Shown: in pieces, positions 62,884 through 64,000 of the stretch
How positions within the stretch are numbered: the stretch's first letter is position 1
Layout: every line of letters begins with the position of its first letter
Source of the DNA: Afipia sp.
GTDB taxonomy: Bacteria > Pseudomonadota > Alphaproteobacteria > Rhizobiales > Xanthobacteraceae
DNA length: 64,000 nt
Direction: 5' to 3'
Assembly (NCBI GenBank): GCA_030652315.1
Contig: JAUSAX010000060.1
Location: 39,334 to 103,333, forward strand
Notes under the pieces: generated by a model
The model's database searches: none
What the model saw: the letters and a program-made list of their open reading frames with translations, nothing else
Told to the model about the DNA's origin: nothing
Translations under genes and position numbers: made by a program

Positions 62884-63201
62884 TCAATGAACCAGCAACT
62901 CAACAGTCCTCAGTCGTTCTCGCGCTGCGTCAGCTTCTGCCGCCGAAAAGATGTAGCCTCTGTCGTGGAAGTTGATGATGGTCTGCTCGACCGAAAGTCG
63001 CAGTAACCCTGCGTGCTTGAGAACTTTCAGACCTTCCTGAAAGTCTTGAGCGTTTCTTGGATCGATGTAGCGCCGCGCAAGTGCAACAGCACCCTTCTTC
63101 TCCAATCCGTCCAACAAGTAGTAAAAAGAATGCCCGGTCGCTGCTGTTGCCATAGCGATCCGATCGCGCACGACGCGCTCAAATAGTTGTTCTTTGGTCA
63201 T
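62884..63201 (-). CDS. Unknown 105-residue protein upstream of the polymerase
   Basis: A small, probably helical protein: MTKEQLFERVVRDRIAMATA at the start, then GHSFYYLLDGLEKKGAVALARRYIDP and LKVLKHAGLLRLSVEQTIINFHDRG. ATG 63201 follows AAGGATCACATC; the frame is open to 63249. Its stop lies 10 bases before the polymerase start, so the two are co-translated. The charged helices would fit a DNA-binding or accessory protein, but no family is recognised. It lies within the putative mobile element. Confidence 0.75.
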   Translation of the reverse strand: MTKEQLFERVVRDRIAMATAATGHSFYYLLDGLEKKGAVALARRYIDPRNAQDFQEGLKVLKHAGLLRLSVEQTIINFHDRGYIFSAAEADAARERLRTVELLVH

Positions 63202-63264
63202 GATGTGATCCTTATGCGGGCGGCAAAAAGCCGCCCGCTCTTTGGTCAACAGTTTTGGATCGGG

Positions 63265-64000
63265 TTACCGCTGCCAGTTTGTGTCGCCGACCATCGAGTC
63301 CCAGCCGTCCGTCTCTGCGGTCGCGAAGAGATGGACGTGCCTGCCGTGGACGCCGTCCAGGATCTGCCCGGCCAACTTCGCAGCGTCCACACCGGTCTGC
63401 CAATGGTTGAACGCTGCAAGTTCAATGTTGCCGCGCACGTACACAGCCATGATCCGGCTTTTGGTCATGTCGTTGCCATCGGGGTCGGAGAGCAGACCGA
63501 TCCGAGCGCAACGACTGAAGCCAAGCGAGCTAATAATCGTCGACATCGACAGCAGGGTGGCCGCCATCGCATCAATCAAGAGCACCGCGTTGGCATCGAT
63601 TTCGCCACTAATCCTGACACACGGAGAAGTGGCACCGTCAGCGAGCTCTTTACCGAACCGAACCAATTGCTCATCCGTGGCGGTGATCAGCAAAGCTGTC
63701 ACTGTCCGGTTTGCCGGTTCAGCCGCTTCGGGAGCCGTATGGATATCGCTCGCATCAGGCTGGATAGAAGGCGCTTCGTTAGGATCGATCGTCGCGACCA
63801 CATCGTCGGCTTCCTCGGGTTCTTCGCTAAGCCCGAGATTACTCCGAAGCTTCTTACGCCGATCTGTAAGCCACGACCTGGAGATTTCGCCATCGCATTC
63901 CGACAGAATCTCGACGACGCGGTCGAGACCCTGCTGTCCCTTTTCGACTTCTTCAACGAGAAGCACGAACTCGTAGTGACAAGAATAGCCCGGCTGAAGC
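63265..64000 (-). CDS. Unknown protein, 5' end cut by window edge
   Basis: At least 244 codons, open to the last base of the window, so the start lies beyond it. A GTG at 63966 is a possible internal start but YSCHYEFVLLVEEVEKGQQG reads on smoothly through it. The first part (LDRVVEILSECDGEISRSWLTDRRKKLRSN) looks like a helical, perhaps DNA-binding, segment. An acidic Pro/Ala-rich linker (SEEPEEADDVVATIDPNEAP) leads to a second domain with TVTALLITATDEQLVRFG and SRIMAVYVRGNIELAAFNHW. No family is recognised. It is 63 bases upstream of the 105-residue gene in the same direction and probably in one operon with the polymerase. Confidence 0.7.
   Translation of the reverse strand, partial: LQPGYSCHYEFVLLVEEVEKGQQGLDRVVEILSECDGEISRSWLTDRRKKLRSNLGLSEEPEEADDVVATIDPNEAPSIQPDASDIHTAPEAAEPANRTVTALLITATDEQLVRFGKELADGATSPCVRISGEIDANAVLLIDAMAATLLSMSTIISSLGFSRCARIGLLSDPDGNDMTKSRIMAVYVRGNIELAAFNHWQTGVDAAKLAGQILDGVHGRHVHLFATAETDGWDSMVGDTNWQR

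Larger units (their letters stand above)
59937..64000. mobile_element. Edge of an integrated polymerase-encoding element (extends beyond window)
   Basis: From about 59.94 kb the composition changes abruptly at an AT-rich stretch (TTAATTAGGTATAATAAC region), and a chromosomal gene is truncated at the same place. All genes beyond are minus-strand and unlike the host metabolic genes: a family B DNA polymerase, a 105-residue unknown and a longer unknown. The 174 bases 59937-60110 hold no gene. No integrase, transposase or terminal repeat is visible in the window, so the class and the other border are unknown. Confidence 0.55.

Noticed and set aside
1..64000. CRISPR arrays, rRNA genes and complete insertion sequences
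   Set aside because: None were seen: no regularly spaced repeats, no rRNA-like sequence and no transposase-like frame in the window.

Overview
The window is high-GC chromosomal DNA of an alphaproteobacterium, most likely a member of the Nitrobacteraceae (the Bradyrhizobium / Rhodopseudomonas / Afipia / Nitrobacter group). The main pointers are a D-tartrate dehydratase of the Bradyrhizobium type with both catalytic residues at the expected positions, a rhizobial GlnD, many LivK-like and acyl-CoA genes, an OtsB-GH15-OtsA trehalose cluster, and short palindromic intergenic repeats typical of these genomes. The genus is an inference from protein likeness; no rRNA gene is present.

Layout. 0.2-7.6 kb: housekeeping genes for nitrogen sensing (glnD), a cyanide-insensitive type bd quinol oxidase (cydA, cydB and a 43-residue partner), a periplasmic L,D-transpeptidase and an orphan amino-acid binding protein. 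7.6-19.4 kb: catabolic and stress genes (two acyl-CoA dehydrogenases, a CMD-fold protein, a VOC dioxygenase-like protein, an MFS carrier, a cupin, a GST, an intracellular PHA depolymerase, D-tartrate dehydratase, a secreted caspase-like protein with a WSC domain). 19.4-34.3 kb: transport and redox enzymes, including an orphan molybdenum hydroxylase large subunit back to back with a DMSO-reductase-family molybdoprotein, a TauE carrier, an acyl-CoA synthetase with a LivK-like binding protein, and a nitronate monooxygenase diverging from a LysR regulator. 34.3-35.1 kb: an Omp25/31-like outer membrane protein.

35.4-40.8 kb is an AT-richer glycan island. It holds a doubly broken methyltransferase, a polysaccharide pyruvyl transferase fused to a GT4 glycosyltransferase, and a DxD glycosyltransferase fused to a methyltransferase. 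It ends close to the 3' end of a tRNA-Ser(GGA). 41.2-47.1 kb carries otsA, a GH15 enzyme, otsB and an MFS carrier. 47.4-52.9 kb has a two-subunit CoA-transferase diverging from a form II 'CO dehydrogenase' operon in S-L-M order. 52.9-59.2 kb has a DUF1236 protein, a DEAD-box helicase with a DbpA domain, a type II NADH dehydrogenase, and a chromate pair (rhodanese-ChrB fusion and ChrA). A tRNA-Ser(CGA) follows.

At about 59.94 kb a chromosomal gene is cut off and a different kind of DNA begins. It runs to the window edge and holds an apparent operon of an unknown protein (cut by the window end), an unknown 105-residue protein and a 920-residue family B DNA polymerase with exonuclease motifs and a variant motif C. 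This looks like the end of an integrated self-replicating element (pipolin-like, linear-plasmid-like or phage-like) and is the most interesting part of the window. No integrase, helicase or terminal protein is visible inside the window, so its class is open.
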